Shown here in pieces: positions 38,285 to 46,603 of a DNA stretch of 64,000 bases. The notes beneath the pieces were generated by a model. The model saw only the letters and a list, made by a program, of their open reading frames with translations, was not told the DNA's origin and searched no databases. The stretch's first letter is position 1; each line of letters begins with the position of its first letter. A program made the translations under genes and the position numbers. This DNA is from Scytonema millei VB511283 (GTDB taxonomy: Bacteria > Cyanobacteriota > Cyanobacteriia > Cyanobacteriales > Chroococcidiopsidaceae), in contig NZ_JTJC03000001.1 in assembly GCF_000817735.3 (NCBI RefSeq), positions 567,710 through 631,709 on the forward strand, in the 5' to 3' direction.

Positions 38285-38941
38285 ATGCAATTACCAAAAA
38301 TACTAAAACCGATCGCGGTAGGTGCGATCGCCGTTAGTATGGGCATCGTCGGTTGCACGCAACAGACGGGATTAAATGCTCAAGCAGAGCCTAATATTGC
38401 TCAAACAACTCAAACAGCACCACCAGCAGGGCAAACCGAACAACGGGAACCGGACGTACCTTACGTGCCTACACCTCAAGAAGTGGTGGATGAAATGCTC
38501 AAACTGGCAAAAGTTCAAAAAGGAGATGTCCTCTACGATCTAGGTAGCGGTGACGGACGCATCCCTATTACTGCCGTGAGAGAATATGGCGTAAAAAGGG
38601 CTATCGGTATAGATATCAATCCCGAGCGCATTGAAGAAGCGAACGAAAATGCCAAAAAAGCAGGCGTGAGCGATCGCGTGCAATTTCTCAATCAAGATTT
38701 GTTTAAGTCCAATTTCAATGAAGCCTCTGTCGTGACGCTGTACCTACTACCAGACATCAACGTCAAACTGCGACCTCAGTTATTCAAACAATTGAAACCT
38801 GGTACTCGTATTGTTTCTCACGATTTTGACATGGGTGAATGGAAACCCGAGCGCACGGTACAAGTACAAGGACCAAACCGGACTCATACCCTTTATTACT
38901 GGGTCGTTCCTGAAAAACCACCAGCTAATTTAAAGGGGTGA
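38285..38941 (+). CDS. lipoprotein-type SAM-dependent methyltransferase
   Basis: This gene encodes 218 aa, ATG at 38285 with AGAGGAAA upstream. Residues 1-24 look like a lipoprotein signal: KILKPIAVGAIAVSMGIVGC with lipobox IVGC. A Gln/Thr/Pro-rich linker (25-60) follows. From about residue 65 it is a class I methyltransferase: PYVPTPQEVVDEML, LYDLGSGDGRIPITA (motif I), AIGIDINPERI, and VVTLYLLPDINVKLRP. SAM is cytoplasmic, so an exported or membrane-tethered enzyme is unexpected. Either the N-terminus is an inner-face anchor or the fold has another ligand. The family is known in cyanobacteria and other bacteria, with no assigned substrate. Confidence 0.82.
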   Translation: MQLPKILKPIAVGAIAVSMGIVGCTQQTGLNAQAEPNIAQTTQTAPPAGQTEQREPDVPYVPTPQEVVDEMLKLAKVQKGDVLYDLGSGDGRIPITAVREYGVKRAIGIDINPERIEEANENAKKAGVSDRVQFLNQDLFKSNFNEASVVTLYLLPDINVKLRPQLFKQLKPGTRIVSHDFDMGEWKPERTVQVQGPNRTHTLYYWVVPEKPPANLKG

Positions 38942-39085
38942 GGAGCGAGGAGTGAGGAGCGAGGGGAAGTCGTAAGTCGTAAGTCGTAAGTCGGGAATGA
39001 GTGGTGCGTGGTTTTGCTCCCTCAGCGACCTGGCGCTCCCTCTGCTCTCTTTCCCCTGCTCCCTACTCCCTGCTCCCTGCTCCCT

Positions 39086-40246
39086 ATGAAATACGCAATA
39101 CTCATAACTACCTTAGTCGCCCTACCTACGGCGAGTTTGGCGCAGTCTGGACGGGCTGGGGCAGATGTGGAAGCCTTGGTAAAACTAGGTCCTAGAGTGG
39201 CTGGTACGCCAGTTATGGCAAAGGCAAGTGACTATCTAGAGGCGGAGTACCGCAAAGCTGGCTACACAACTCAAATTCAAACTTTTACCTACTCTCGATT
39301 TGAGGATTTAGGTTCGAGTTTGACGGTAGGTAAGACCAAAATTACAGGTTTACCTCTGAGTGGATCGGTAGCAGGTAAAGCTGATGCACCGTTGGTAGTC
39401 GTGCCTAACGTCGGGCGACAGGAGGATTTTGCTCGGGTTGATGTTAAAGGCGCGATCGCAGTTGTCCAAAGAGGAGAAATTCGGTTTTCCGAAAAGGTAC
39501 AAAATGCCAGTACTGCGGGTGCGGTAGCCGTGGCAATTATTAATGACAGATCGGGAAAACTCGCGGCTTCTCTTGGTGGTGGAGTCAGTAAAATTCCTGT
39601 TTTGACTTTATCTAGAGAACAAGGCTCTGCTTTACTACAAAGTTCTCAAACCCAACAGCCAGCTAGCTTAAATGTTAATACTCGGCAACGTCAAGTTACT
39701 GGACGTAATGTAGTAGCTCATCTACCTGGTATCACCAAGCCCCAAATACTCCTGGGCGCTCATTACGACTCCGTACCAAGTGCGCCAGGGGCGAATGACA
39801 ATGCTTCTGGGACGGCTGTTGTTTTAGAAATTGCCCGCAGAATCTCTAAAACTCCCTTAGCAAACCAAACTTGGTTTGTGGCTTTTGATGGCGAAGAAGA
39901 CGGGTTACATGGTTCTAAAGCTTTCGTACAAACCGCCCAACCACAGTTTATCTCTAGCCTTAAGGCAATGCTAAATTTTGATATGGTAGGCGTAAACCCT
40001 AGTCTTCGCGTGAGTGGTACACCTCAGCTCACAGCCCGAGTGAAAGCAGCGCAAAGTAGGTTATCCACTTCTGAATCTTACAGTGGTAGCGACCATGCTT
40101 CCTTCGCAGCGGCAAAAGTGCCAGTTTTATTTTTTCACCGAGGGCGCGAGCCTAACTACCACACGCCAAACGACAAGCAAGTAGACTCAAATCTACTCGA
40201 TGAAACTGTTAGCGTGGGACTAGAGATTGTCGAGCAATTGCTTTGA
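39086..40246 (+). CDS. secreted M28-family aminopeptidase
   Basis: This gene encodes 386 aa from the ATG at 39086. The longer frame to 39008 is read from a CTCCCTG array. Residues 1-19 are a signal peptide (MKYAILITTLVALPTASLAQ). A PA-type insert lies at about 90-195. The zinc ligands of M28 are present: LGAHYDSVPSAPGANDNASG (His and Asp), DGEEDGLHGS (Glu-Glu), NFDMVG (Asp), and EPNYHTPNDK (His). It removes N-terminal residues from peptides outside the cytoplasm. It may share a transcript with the methyltransferase upstream (gap 144 bp with GTAAGTC repeats) and stands before an HtrA protease. Confidence 0.92.
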   Translation: MKYAILITTLVALPTASLAQSGRAGADVEALVKLGPRVAGTPVMAKASDYLEAEYRKAGYTTQIQTFTYSRFEDLGSSLTVGKTKITGLPLSGSVAGKADAPLVVVPNVGRQEDFARVDVKGAIAVVQRGEIRFSEKVQNASTAGAVAVAIINDRSGKLAASLGGGVSKIPVLTLSREQGSALLQSSQTQQPASLNVNTRQRQVTGRNVVAHLPGITKPQILLGAHYDSVPSAPGANDNASGTAVVLEIARRISKTPLANQTWFVAFDGEEDGLHGSKAFVQTAQPQFISSLKAMLNFDMVGVNPSLRVSGTPQLTARVKAAQSRLSTSESYSGSDHASFAAAKVPVLFFHRGREPNYHTPNDKQVDSNLLDETVSVGLEIVEQLL

Positions 40247-40323
40247 AGTGTGGGCGGTTAATAGTGAATGGTTAATAGTTAATTGCACGTAACCATTAAC
40301 CAATGACAAATGACTCATGACAA

Positions 40324-41460
40324 ATGACCAACAACAAACCTACAATGTCTCAGAATTCTGTTGTGAAAAAGTCAGTAACTTATTTATCTTTAATATTTAT
40401 GGGGGCTGCGGGTAGTTTGTTAGGAACCCAACTATTACCCAACCGACCGGAGTTAATCCCACCATCAGTTGCTCAGCTCCCGGCTCAGGTTCCTAGCGGA
40501 AACATTAACTTTATTGCTAACGCTGTAGACCGTACTGGTGCAGCGGTTGTCCGTATTGATGCGGCACGGGCTACCCGCCCTAGACAACCTGGAGCTAGGA
40601 TAGTGCGGGGAACTGGCTCGGGCTTTATTATCAAGCCGGATGGTTTAATTTTGACAAACGCTCACGTGACTGGTGGAGCTGATACTGTCAACGTAACGCT
40701 GAAAGATGGACGCAAATTTACTGGTCGGGTCTTGGGTAGAGATGAATTGACAGATGTGGCTGTAGTGAGAATTCAAGCCAATGATTTGCCTACTGTTACC
40801 GTAGGCAACTCTGACAACCTCCGACCTGGAGAGTGGGCGATCGCGATCGGCAATCCTTTAGGATTAGATAATACTGTTACTGCTGGCATCATCAGCGCTA
40901 CAGGTCGTTCTAGCAGTGATGTAGGCGTTCCCGACAAGCGTGTCGGTTTCATTCAAACTGATGCGGCGATTAATCCCGGTAATTCTGGCGGACCCCTACT
41001 AAATCAGCAAGGTCAAGTTGTGGGCATGAATACAGCAATTATCGGCGGCGCTCAGGGGTTGGGTTTTGCGATTCCGATTAATCGAGCGCAGCAAATTGCC
41101 GAGCAACTGGTTGCTAAAGGGAGAATCGATCGCGCCTATTTAGGGGTTCAAATGGCAACTCTCAACGACGAGATTCGAGAAACCCTAGCTCAAGAATCTA
41201 ACGGTGATGTCACCATCTCTGCTAGCCAAGGGGTAGTCGTCTTAGGAGTCGAGCGCAATTCTCCTGCTGCTGCTGCGGGTATCCGTCCTGGCGACGTGAT
41301 CCAGCAAATTAACGGGCAACAAGTAAAAACTGCCGATCAAGTGCAGCAAGCAGTAGAAAACAGCCAAATCGGTGTCAATATCCCGCTTGAAGTCAGTCGC
41401 AATGGCAGAAATATTCAGCTCTCGGTAAGAGCGGGTGAATTTCCTGCAAGCGCTAGCTAA
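40324..41460 (+). CDS. HtrA-family serine protease (HhoA/HhoB/HtrA type)
   Basis: This gene encodes 378 aa from the ATG at 40324. An ATG at 40345 is an equally plausible start. A membrane anchor or signal (VTYLSLIFMGAAGSLLGTQL) is near residues 17-37. The trypsin-like domain (about 65-260) has the triad His114 (TNAHV), Asp144 (LTDVAVVRI) and Ser221 (GNSGGPL). One PDZ domain follows (about 265-370, RAYLGVQ and SPAAAAGIRPGDVIQQINGQ). It degrades misfolded proteins in the periplasm or lumen. Which of the three cyanobacterial paralogues it is cannot be settled here. The next gene starts 81 bp later on the same strand. Confidence 0.93.
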   Translation: MTNNKPTMSQNSVVKKSVTYLSLIFMGAAGSLLGTQLLPNRPELIPPSVAQLPAQVPSGNINFIANAVDRTGAAVVRIDAARATRPRQPGARIVRGTGSGFIIKPDGLILTNAHVTGGADTVNVTLKDGRKFTGRVLGRDELTDVAVVRIQANDLPTVTVGNSDNLRPGEWAIAIGNPLGLDNTVTAGIISATGRSSSDVGVPDKRVGFIQTDAAINPGNSGGPLLNQQGQVVGMNTAIIGGAQGLGFAIPINRAQQIAEQLVAKGRIDRAYLGVQMATLNDEIRETLAQESNGDVTISASQGVVVLGVERNSPAAAAGIRPGDVIQQINGQQVKTADQVQQAVENSQIGVNIPLEVSRNGRNIQLSVRAGEFPASAS

Positions 41461-41541
41461 AGGATGCATATTAGGTATGGAGAGCAGAGACGTTCCACGC
41501 AACGTCTCTACACCTCCAAAATATTTTCCTGTCCCTTAAGT

Positions 41542-42174
41542 ATGGATAATCTGCCCAATCCCAACTGGTGTTATCAAGTTTTAGAAATCTCCCCAACGGC
41601 GACGGCGCAAGAGATTAAAATGGCTTATCGCCAGTTGGCGCGGAAATATCACCCCGATCTCAATCCAGGCGATCGCGCTGCGGAAGATCGATTTAAACTC
41701 GTCGTCCAAGCATACCGCACCTTACTCACCGTCCCATCGCAGCCATCTTCCAGCACTGCTACAAAATCTACACCACATCCAGAAACTACCTCTTCTACTT
41801 ACAGTACAGGTGGCATACGCTTCCATGTCAAGCAACGCGACCTCACGCCTCCCTCTCCTCCCCTCTCTTCAGAAGAAAAGTTACTCAAATTGAGTACGCT
41901 CAACCAAATCTACACTTTAATCAAGCGCCAGAATTTTCAGCAAGCGGTAGACATAGCAGAAAAGCTAGCTATCCGCTTTCCCAAAGATCCAGACGTGCAA
42001 CCGTGGCTGGCTGTAGCTTACCATCGTTGGGCAAAACAGCTGATCTCGCGACAACAGTGCGATCGCGCTAGAGTTTATCTCAAAAAAGCTTTGCAAGCCG
42101 ATCCTCACAACCAGAAGTTATGGCGAGAAATCGATCGCGATTACAAAGTTATAGAACGCCAGTTAATGTTTTGA
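41542..42174 (+). CDS. DnaJ-domain protein with C-terminal TPR-like repeats
   Basis: This gene encodes 210 aa from the ATG at 41542. The longer frame to 41464 has no conserved sequence. Residues 9-72 are a J domain with [18 protein letters not shown] and the HPD motif ([10 protein letters not shown]), which stimulates Hsp70 ATPase. A Ser/Thr/Pro-rich linker (75-115) follows. Then come two helical pairs ([20 protein letters not shown], and [20 protein letters not shown]) like TPR repeats. There is no G/F region or zinc domain, so it is a J-domain adaptor (type C), not DnaJ itself. It lies downstream of the htrA-like gene and may share its unit. Confidence 0.88.
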   Translation: MDNLPNPNWCYQVLEISPTATAQEIKMAYRQLARKYHPDLNPGDRAAEDRFKLVVQAYRTLLTVPSQPSSSTATKSTPHPETTSSTYSTGGIRFHVKQRDLTPPSPPLSSEEKLLKLSTLNQIYTLIKRQNFQQAVDIAEKLAIRFPKDPDVQPWLAVAYHRWAKQLISRQQCDRARVYLKKALQADPHNQKLWREIDRDYKVIERQLMF

Positions 42175-42238
42175 TCCGCAGAGCCATTGACCGTACCAAT
42201 ATTGATGACTGCATTTTCTAACCAAATTCATATCTAAC

Positions 42239-42276
42239 TGTCACAGTCATGTCACATTCATTCACTATCTTATAAA
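42239..42276 (+). promoter_or_regulatory. phased 11-bp repeats plus -10 box of candidate small RNA
   Basis: TGTCACAGTCA (42239-42249) and TGTCACATTCA (42250-42260) abut at an 11-bp period, and a TATAAA box follows at 42271-42276. No -35 hexamer is evident. The repeats occupy the -35 region, as expected for activation by an OmpR-type regulator. It drives towards the unit at 42283-42362. Confidence 0.5.
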
Positions 42277-42282
42277 TGGCTG

Positions 42283-42362
42283 CAACGAGTAAATGAGTTA
42301 CTCCTCACCCTATCCTCAATTCAGCGAGTAAATAGCCTCTCCATATTTTGGAGAGCTTTTTT
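42283..42362 (+). ncRNA. candidate 80-nt small RNA with a 12-codon ORF
   Basis: Predicted from a promoter-like box and a strong terminator with 80 bp between. The transcript would have a 5' hairpin (GAGTAA-atgag-TTACTC, 42287-42303), a single-stranded CU-rich middle (CTCCTCACCCTATCCTC) and the terminator stem. An ORF of 12 codons (MSYSSPYPQFSE, 42293-42331) starts in the hairpin loop and ends just before the terminator, so the RNA may instead encode a tiny peptide. The octamer GAGTAAAT flanks the ORF on both sides. The CU-rich part resembles the Yfr1 motif ACUCCUCACAC with one mismatch, but the location and pairing differ. Confidence 0.45.
42337..42362 (+). terminator. rho-independent terminator
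   Basis: CTCTCCA pairs with TGGAGAG around a TATTT loop, followed by C and six T. Lies 160 bp beyond the DnaJ-TPR gene and directly after the 12-codon ORF. Confidence 0.9.
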
Positions 42363-42406
42363 ATGTAATTCGCGCTAGGCTGTCTTCCTCTACACGTCTA
42401 TAGTCT

Positions 42407-43567
42407 TTAAAACTCAGGAACAAACAGTTCTCTCTTATTACCTGCATAGTGGCGATAGATAATTTCAGGCGAGTTACCCACCAATCGAGCTACATCTTTG
42501 GCATCTAATCCATTCCCTAGCGCCAGCGTAATGAATGTATGCCTCGTTTGGTATGGCTTGCGATAGGTAATATCTAAACCTGCTAAAACAGTTTTCCAAG
42601 CGCGATTTCGGAAATTGTGCAAGTCAATGTACTTTCCCGCTGGGCTAGGGAATAGCAGATCGTCAGGTTTTGTATTCTCTGGTTTAATACTGCTTAAAAT
42701 CGCTTGAACTTTAGCATTACAGGGAAATCGCCGCTTTTCCTGAGTCTTTAGTCCCTGCTTCACTGCTAGTCCTTTTTCTGAAACCGTAACTGCTTGCTCA
42801 AAACTAATGAATTTAAGATCGCTGGTAACGTGTTTCCATTGCAGCGCGATCGCTTCAGAAGGTCTAGCGCCTGTATTAAACAGGAATTCCACCAGTGGCG
42901 CGTAGAATTTATAGTAGCGATCGCATCTAAATGCTTGAATAATTTTGTCTCGCTCGGCTAGGGAGAATGGATCGATATCCTCTTCTACCTTCTTGGATTT
43001 AGGTAGCTCAATCTCATTTGCCATGCCATAAAATGGATTTTCTAAAATCAGTCCTGATTTGACTGCCCACTGACAGCAAGAATTAAGTGCCACGATAAAT
43101 CGCTTAGCTGAATTAATCGGAATAGTTTGCAGTACGCAATCTCGAATGTCATTAGCTCGATCTAAATCGTGAGTGGGTAGCCTCTCCAGATAACTAGAAT
43201 AGGCACGATACTGATTTTTCATCGTGCTAGGCGCACATTGAGGGCGCTTCCACTCAACATACTTGTCCCAAATTTCCGCTAAGTTAACTTTTGGGGTAAA
43301 AATTGGGGTAACTGGAATTACTGTACTGAATGCTGATTTTGGTTTGTATTTTTCTAAGGTTTGGTCGAACCGCTCGTAAAGAATATCTTTCTCAATTTCA
43401 CTTGCCTTCATTTTTGCTAGCTTTTGATACTGCGAAGTATCAGGAAAGCCAGTTGATAAATAATGCCGCTTACCTCCGTAACTGAAGACTAGTTGCAGGC
43501 GGTTGTTAGATGACTTTATTTGTACGGAACCTTTAAAAGCCTTACCCGCTTTTCTATTGGTCTGCAT
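42407..43567 (-). CDS. phage-type tyrosine recombinase/integrase
   Basis: This gene encodes 386 aa, ATG at 43567. The N-terminus (about 12-60, VQIKSSNNRLQLVFSYGGKR, with YLSTGFPDT) is an arm-type DNA-binding domain. A core-binding SAM-like domain lies at about 98-185. The catalytic domain (about 205-380) has Arg in FNTGARPSEAIALQW, the box II YQTRHTFITLALGNG with Arg-His, and the nucleophile Tyr in EIIYRHYAGN. It integrates or excises DNA at an att site. Its start lies 168 bp from the 3' end of tRNA-Thr, the classic integration arrangement, but no cargo or second att copy is seen in the window, so it may be a lone remnant or a domesticated enzyme. Confidence 0.9.
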   Translation of the reverse strand: MQTNRKAGKAFKGSVQIKSSNNRLQLVFSYGGKRHYLSTGFPDTSQYQKLAKMKASEIEKDILYERFDQTLEKYKPKSAFSTVIPVTPIFTPKVNLAEIWDKYVEWKRPQCAPSTMKNQYRAYSSYLERLPTHDLDRANDIRDCVLQTIPINSAKRFIVALNSCCQWAVKSGLILENPFYGMANEIELPKSKKVEEDIDPFSLAERDKIIQAFRCDRYYKFYAPLVEFLFNTGARPSEAIALQWKHVTSDLKFISFEQAVTVSEKGLAVKQGLKTQEKRRFPCNAKVQAILSSIKPENTKPDDLLFPSPAGKYIDLHNFRNRAWKTVLAGLDITYRKPYQTRHTFITLALGNGLDAKDVARLVGNSPEIIYRHYAGNKRELFVPEF

Positions 43568-43734
43568 GGGGTAATCTGACTAGGGGTAAATATTTATACT
43601 CTATCGCTTACCCCAATCTTACCCCAATTCTTGCCCCAAACCTGCCCAAAATATTCCAAAACACCATATCAACTGGATGTTAACATGGCTGAAAGATATT
43701 AAGTTATAGTGCTTGTAGAGTTTAAAACTTAGAA

Positions 43735-43806
43735 AGCCGATGGCGGGATTTGAACCCGCGACCGCTCGATTACGAATCGAGTGCTCTACCACTGAGCCAC
43801 ATCGGC
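43735..43806 (-). tRNA. tRNA-Thr (anticodon CGU)
   Basis: A full 72-nt cloverleaf can be drawn: 7-bp acceptor GCCGATG/CATCGGC with discriminator U, D arm GCTC-AGTGGTA-GAGC, anticodon arm CTCGA-TTCGTAA-TCGAG giving anticodon CGU, 5-nt variable loop, and T arm GCGGG-TTCAAAT-CCCGC. The 3' CCA is not encoded. The tRNA 3' end faces the integrase gene. Confidence 0.97.
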
Positions 43807-43840
43807 AGTGCCAAACCTTTATTATAGTATCAAAACTTTG

Positions 43841-44119
43841 ATGATAGAGCAAAATCCTAAAAATCGCCAAGACAAACGGTTTACTCCAGAACAATACGCT
43901 CGTTTAAAAGCAGAAGCTGCTGCTCCCTATCGAGGATTGAGAAAATTTATCTACTTCTCTTTCGGCGCATCGGGTTTAATTGGCGCTGTTATCTTTTTAG
44001 CTCAACTAGTAGCGGGACAAAACGTCAGTAATGCTTTACCCAATTTTGCTCTCCAAGTAGGAATTGTTGCCTTGATGATTTTCCTCTTTCGTCTGGAACG
44101 GGGGCGAGCGAAGTTGTAG
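43841..44119 (+). CDS. DUF3493 family small membrane protein
   Basis: This gene encodes 92 aa from the ATG at 43841. An upstream frame to 43808 begins next to the tRNA and is not needed. The sequence KRFTPEQYARLKAEAAAPYR, then GLRKFIYFSFGASGLIGAVI and a second hydrophobic segment (FALQVGIVALMIFLFRLE), fits DUF3493, a family of two-helix membrane proteins in cyanobacteria and plastids. Function unknown. It is divergent from the tRNA. Confidence 0.82.
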   Translation: MIEQNPKNRQDKRFTPEQYARLKAEAAAPYRGLRKFIYFSFGASGLIGAVIFLAQLVAGQNVSNALPNFALQVGIVALMIFLFRLERGRAKL

Positions 44120-44424
44120 TTAATGGAGACAAGGAGAACTTAGGGAACACGGAAAACCTTTAGACTTCAAAATTCTGAATTCCCCTCACTCCTCACTCCT
44201 TCTAAATAAATTTGGAAGAAATACTCAGGATTATCTCTAGTCAAATGTATACTATGACTTGTTTTGGCAGCTCGGCGGCGCGATCGCCCTGTGAGACAGA
44301 CCGCTCTTTAAAGAAAGTTCAAGTTCATTCACAACTCTCAACAGTATCGTAGAAAAAATAAAGAAAACATTAGAAAAGTCATAACTTCAGATAGAGTTTG
44401 TCATACTATATACATGGTTCAAAC

Positions 44425-44499
44425 GGGGTCAGCTTATATAAAGACCCTGACTATATCTCCGCTAACTCAAAGGGGTCAGCTATAAATATATAAAGACCC
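44425..44499. repeat. two tandem GGGGTC...GACCC hairpins
   Basis: GGGGTCAGCTTATATAAAGACCC and, 47 bp later, a GGGGTCAGCTATA...TATAAAGACCCC copy. Each folds with a six-base-pair GGGGTC/GACCCC (first copy GACCCT) stem over an AT-rich loop, with TATA-rich spacers. Confidence 0.75.
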
Positions 44500-44523
44500 C
44501 ACTGTATATAAGAAGCAAAATAG

Positions 44524-44551
44524 CGCCAGCATTCCGACCGGAATGCTGGCG
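44524..44551. terminator. strong bidirectional terminator hairpin
   Basis: CGCCAGCATTCCG and CGGAATGCTGGCG form a perfect 13-bp inverted repeat around AC. It lies between the convergent genes ending at 44119 and 44706. TTGTTAATT follows on the plus side and TATTTTG on the minus side. Confidence 0.75.
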
Positions 44552-44675
44552 TTGTTAATTCAGTTATCAGTTGTCAGTGACCAGTGAACGGGGTGTGGGG
44601 TGTAGGGTGTGGGGTGTGGGGTGTAAGAATTTTGAATTTTGAATTGTGAATGCGTGAATTGTTTTGCTCCCTCAG

Positions 44676-44703
44676 CTCCCTGCTCCCTGCTCCCTGCTCC
44701 CTC
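44676..44703. repeat. CTCCCTG array
   Basis: Three exact 7-mers and one ending CTCCCTC, immediately before the stop codon of the SLH gene. Confidence 0.8.
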
Positions 44704-44705
44704 AT

Positions 44706-46388
44706 CTAAGGCAGACTAACGAGGTAGGGTGAAGGAATCGCTTTAGCTCGTCCGGCGTTCACGAGTGCTTGATAGACAAAAGCAGCAACCTCAGCACGGG
44801 TAGCCTCGCGATTGGGATTTAACTGAGTGGGTGTAGGATAGTTGATCACCAATTGTTTCTGAGTGGCAGCGGCTACAGGTTGAGTGGCGTAGTTGGGAAT
44901 TTGAGCTGCGTCAGTATAAACTGCGATCGCGCTAGAATTATCTGCACTCAATTTCAGACCGTTTGCTAAGGAAACCAGCGCTTGGACTCTGGGAATTTTC
45001 TGCTCGGGTTCAAATAAATTGCCAGGATATCCAGCCACAAAACCACCTTGATAAGCTGTTTGAATTGCTTGATAGCCCCAATATTTGCGCTGAACGTCTT
45101 GAAAATTAACGGCTGGGCGTTGTCCTTTGGGTGTAAAGGCTTTACTGACAATTGCGGCAAATTGGGCGCGGGTGACAGGTTCGTCTGGCTTAAAAGTACC
45201 ATCAGGGAAACCAGCAATAATATTTTTAGCAGCTAAGGCTTCAATATAAGGCTGCGCCCACAAACCTTTGATATCGCGCAGAGCAAATTGAGCGGGGGTA
45301 AACGTGACTTTGCCAGAAATACGCTTAGGATCGATATCGTTACCAATTGCAACCAAAGCGTTGCTCCGCGTGGCATTGTATAGGTCATAGCGCTTATTAC
45401 CGCGAATCAGATTTTGTCCGGCGTTATCAGCGGAACCAATATCGGGTTGAGCGTTGACAGTGGCGACAACTCCATCGCGATCGTTATTTTGAATCACGTT
45501 ATTGCGTAAAATCGGTTGAGCTGCTTCGGAAACATAGATCCCGTCTTTATTTTGTTGAATTTGGTTATCGCTGACTAAGGGTGATGACGTACCACCAATT
45601 GCGAGTCCAAAACCCGTAGCTTGAAAGACGTTGTTGCGAATTTCTCCCTGTGCTGCCCGTGCTACAGAAATTCCATTACCACCATTCTTAACGAATCGGT
45701 TTGCTTCTATTTTGGGGCTAGCCGTTCCAGTCACAAAAATACCGTCTCGATTGCTATTAGCAAAAGTACTGTTCGTTACCGTAGGATTAGTTGATTCAAT
45801 CCACAAGCCCGTGCCGCGTGTATTAGTGTTAGTCACGGTGACACCACTAATTGTTGTTTCTTTCTCGGCACGAATCGTGACGTTCTGGCGAGCAAAGGTA
45901 GGGCTGATATACTCTCCACCACCATTGATGATGATATTCTCACCTTTAGTTGCTTCATCACCGCGCAGCGTCACGCCGGATTTAAGCGTGAGGGGAAAGG
46001 CTTCTCCAGTTTCACTAGTATAGTTACCAGCAGCAAGTTGAATAACCGTGCCAGGTTCGGCTTGAGTCAAGGCAAAGGTAATAGTTTTATAAGCAGATGC
46101 TTCGCTCGTACCAGCACCAGGAGTATCCGTACCGACTTCGGGATTGACGTAAATAACTTTGGCAGTGGTGGGAGCGGCAATTGGAGGTGTAGTTGGAGCT
46201 TGAGCGTGTACGATAGAAGTATCTGCTAGCGTAGCGATAGGGATTGTACCGCTGGCAACTAACAGTAAGGTGGTTAGTCCGGTTCGCCAAGGAAATAACC
46301 AGCAAGCAAGCGGTTTGACGGACGAAGCGCGATTGGCAGACGAGAAAATTGAAGAATCTTGGCGTGTCATACTTGTAGGATTTGTCAT
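44706..46388 (-). CDS. surface protein with DUF1565 beta-helix and SLH domains
   Basis: This gene encodes 560 aa from the ATG at 46388. An ATG at 46370 is also possible, and the longer frame to 46505 uses a GTG. An N-terminal signal helix (FPWRTGLTTLLLVASGTIPI, cleavage near IVHAQ) precedes DUF1565 (IYVNPEVGTDTPGAGTSEAS and ...TVIQLAAGNYTSETGEAFPL) and a right-handed parallel beta-helix with repeated NxI-NN-DGI patterns. The C-terminal part has SLH repeats (WAQPYIEALAAKNIIAGFPD, FKPDEPVTRAQFAAIV, and two further copies) that bind cell-wall polymer. Probably a cell-surface protein that may bind or cleave polysaccharide. No operon partner. Confidence 0.88.
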   Translation of the reverse strand: MTNPTSMTRQDSSIFSSANRASSVKPLACWLFPWRTGLTTLLLVASGTIPIATLADTSIVHAQAPTTPPIAAPTTAKVIYVNPEVGTDTPGAGTSEASAYKTITFALTQAEPGTVIQLAAGNYTSETGEAFPLTLKSGVTLRGDEATKGENIIINGGGEYISPTFARQNVTIRAEKETTISGVTVTNTNTRGTGLWIESTNPTVTNSTFANSNRDGIFVTGTASPKIEANRFVKNGGNGISVARAAQGEIRNNVFQATGFGLAIGGTSSPLVSDNQIQQNKDGIYVSEAAQPILRNNVIQNNDRDGVVATVNAQPDIGSADNAGQNLIRGNKRYDLYNATRSNALVAIGNDIDPKRISGKVTFTPAQFALRDIKGLWAQPYIEALAAKNIIAGFPDGTFKPDEPVTRAQFAAIVSKAFTPKGQRPAVNFQDVQRKYWGYQAIQTAYQGGFVAGYPGNLFEPEQKIPRVQALVSLANGLKLSADNSSAIAVYTDAAQIPNYATQPVAAATQKQLVINYPTPTQLNPNREATRAEVAAFVYQALVNAGRAKAIPSPYLVSLP

Positions 46389-46603
46389 GTGCTGACGATC
46401 TGCATCTAGTAAGACAAGCGATCGCAAAAATTGCACAAAAATTTTACTTTTATTAACACTTTTTTTGAACGAGTTCGCTTGTCCTGAGATTTGAGCTGAT
46501 GACACATACCACTGCTACTATGTTCCGCAATTTTCTATAAATCTTTCGTAGAGTAGATAGCAGGGAGCAGGGAGCGCACGAGAAGAGAGCAGAGGAAAAA
46601 AAC

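Larger units (their letters stand above)
44120..44705. other. intergenic region with hairpins and 7-bp arrays
   Basis: Convergent gap between the DUF3493 gene and the SLH gene. It holds tandem GGGGTC hairpins (44425-44499), a strong terminator (44524-44551), a GGTGTGG-type array (44590-44625) and CTCCCTG x4 (44676-44703) ending at the SLH stop. A HIP1 site is at about 44281. No gene is supported. Confidence 0.7.

Noticed and set aside
42283-42362. Identification of the small RNA as Yfr1
   Set aside because: The CU-rich motif differs by one base from ACUCCUCACAC, part of it is paired in the 5' hairpin, and the rest of the sequence does not match what I recall of Yfr1. Kept only as a candidate RNA.
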